64,000 nt of DNA, taken from Streptococcus pneumoniae. GTDB taxonomy: Bacteria; Bacillota; Bacilli; Lactobacillales; Streptococcaceae. Of the stretch, positions 63,905 to 64,000 are shown one piece after another; the stretch's first letter is position 1, and each line of letters starts with the position of its first letter. Made by a program: the position numbers and the translations under genes. The DNA lies in assembly GCF_001347015.1 (NCBI RefSeq), contig NZ_CFGI01000010.1, forward strand, positions 22,993-86,992, written 5' to 3'. The notes beneath the pieces were generated by a model, which ran no database searches, was not told where the DNA came from, and saw only the letters and a list, made by a program, of their open reading frames with translations.

Positions 63905-63932
63905 TTGACAAAGTTTAAAAAGTCGGTATAAT
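63905..63932 (+). promoter_or_regulatory. tRNA-Glu promoter
   Basis: TTGACA (63905-63910), 16-bp spacer, TATAAT (63927-63932): consensus hexamers, as expected for stable RNA genes. Confidence 0.85.
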
Positions 63933-63957
63933 AGTAAGAGTTGAAAATAACAACTCT

Positions 63958-64000
63958 GGTCCGTTGGTCAAGGGGTTAAGACACCGCCTTTTCACGGCGG
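63958..64000 (+). tRNA. tRNA-Glu (TTC), cut by the window end
   Basis: The first 43 nt are visible: acceptor strand GGTCCGT, D arm with GGTCAAGGGGTTAAGACAC, and anticodon arm CCGCC-TTTTCAC-GGCGG-like with anticodon TTC. The T arm and 3' end lie outside the window. Confidence 0.92.

Overview
The window is from a mitis-group streptococcus (Streptococcus pneumoniae, S. mitis, S. pseudopneumoniae). The order tgt, nagA, Zn-alcohol dehydrogenase, cglABCDEFG competence pilus, ackA, rnpA-yidC-jag, tkt, yajC, adhE, gap, pbp2A, rpmG-secE-nusG, comX and tRNA-Glu is the pneumococcal one. A choline-binding LytA-type amidase, a BOX repeat and an IS1381-like element agree. The species cannot be settled from this window alone.

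Positions 1 to about 29.0 kb are the right part of a siphovirus prophage that runs off the left edge. The end of the early region (1-4.15 kb) holds small accessory genes: DUF1372, an orphan methyltransferase broken by an amber codon, a MazG-like protein, YopX, DUF3310 and an SPFH/prohibitin-like protein. An ArpU-type late regulator (4.22-4.67 kb) is followed by about 1.2 kb without protein genes. That stretch carries three tRNA-like elements around an ~800-nt structured segment, closed by a strong terminator; this is a candidate giant phage RNA of the GOLLD/ROOL kind. The late genes then run as one rightward operon: terS, terL, portal, a MuF head protein with a JAB-like C-terminus, scaffold, capsid, connectors, tail tube, frameshifted tail chaperones, tape measure, tail tip, fibres, holin and amidase. 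The tape-measure gene is split by a 298-nt group I intron whose exons, guide sequence, P1 and P10 can be read directly. A pseudoknot-like leader lies in front of the scaffold gene.

From 29.0 to 39.4 kb the chromosome carries tgt, an OatA-like O-acetyltransferase, nagA with a NagR-type operator, a Zn-dependent alcohol dehydrogenase with an AdcR-like palindrome, a DUF1033 gene, and the late-competence pilus operon behind a com-box. From 39.45 to 41.9 kb there is a scar: a truncated methyltransferase, a reversed AT-rich GNAT gene and a decayed IS1381-like element. The conserved order resumes with a YtxK-like methyltransferase and ackA (cre site at its promoter), rnpA-yidC-jag, tkt, yajC, a tyrosine phosphatase/MORN pair, and adhE behind a long control region with cre- and Rex-like sites.

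From 53.6 to 57.9 kb lies an accessory block: two tandemly duplicated HTH/TPR-type regulators with matching promoters and operator-like dyads, a BOX element, and a MacB/FtsX-type ABC transporter. The right end holds gap, an RluA-family pseudouridine synthase (reverse strand), pbp2A, rpmG, secE, nusG, comX and the 5' part of tRNA-Glu. Competence is represented twice: comX encodes the sigma factor expected to read the com-box of the pilus operon.
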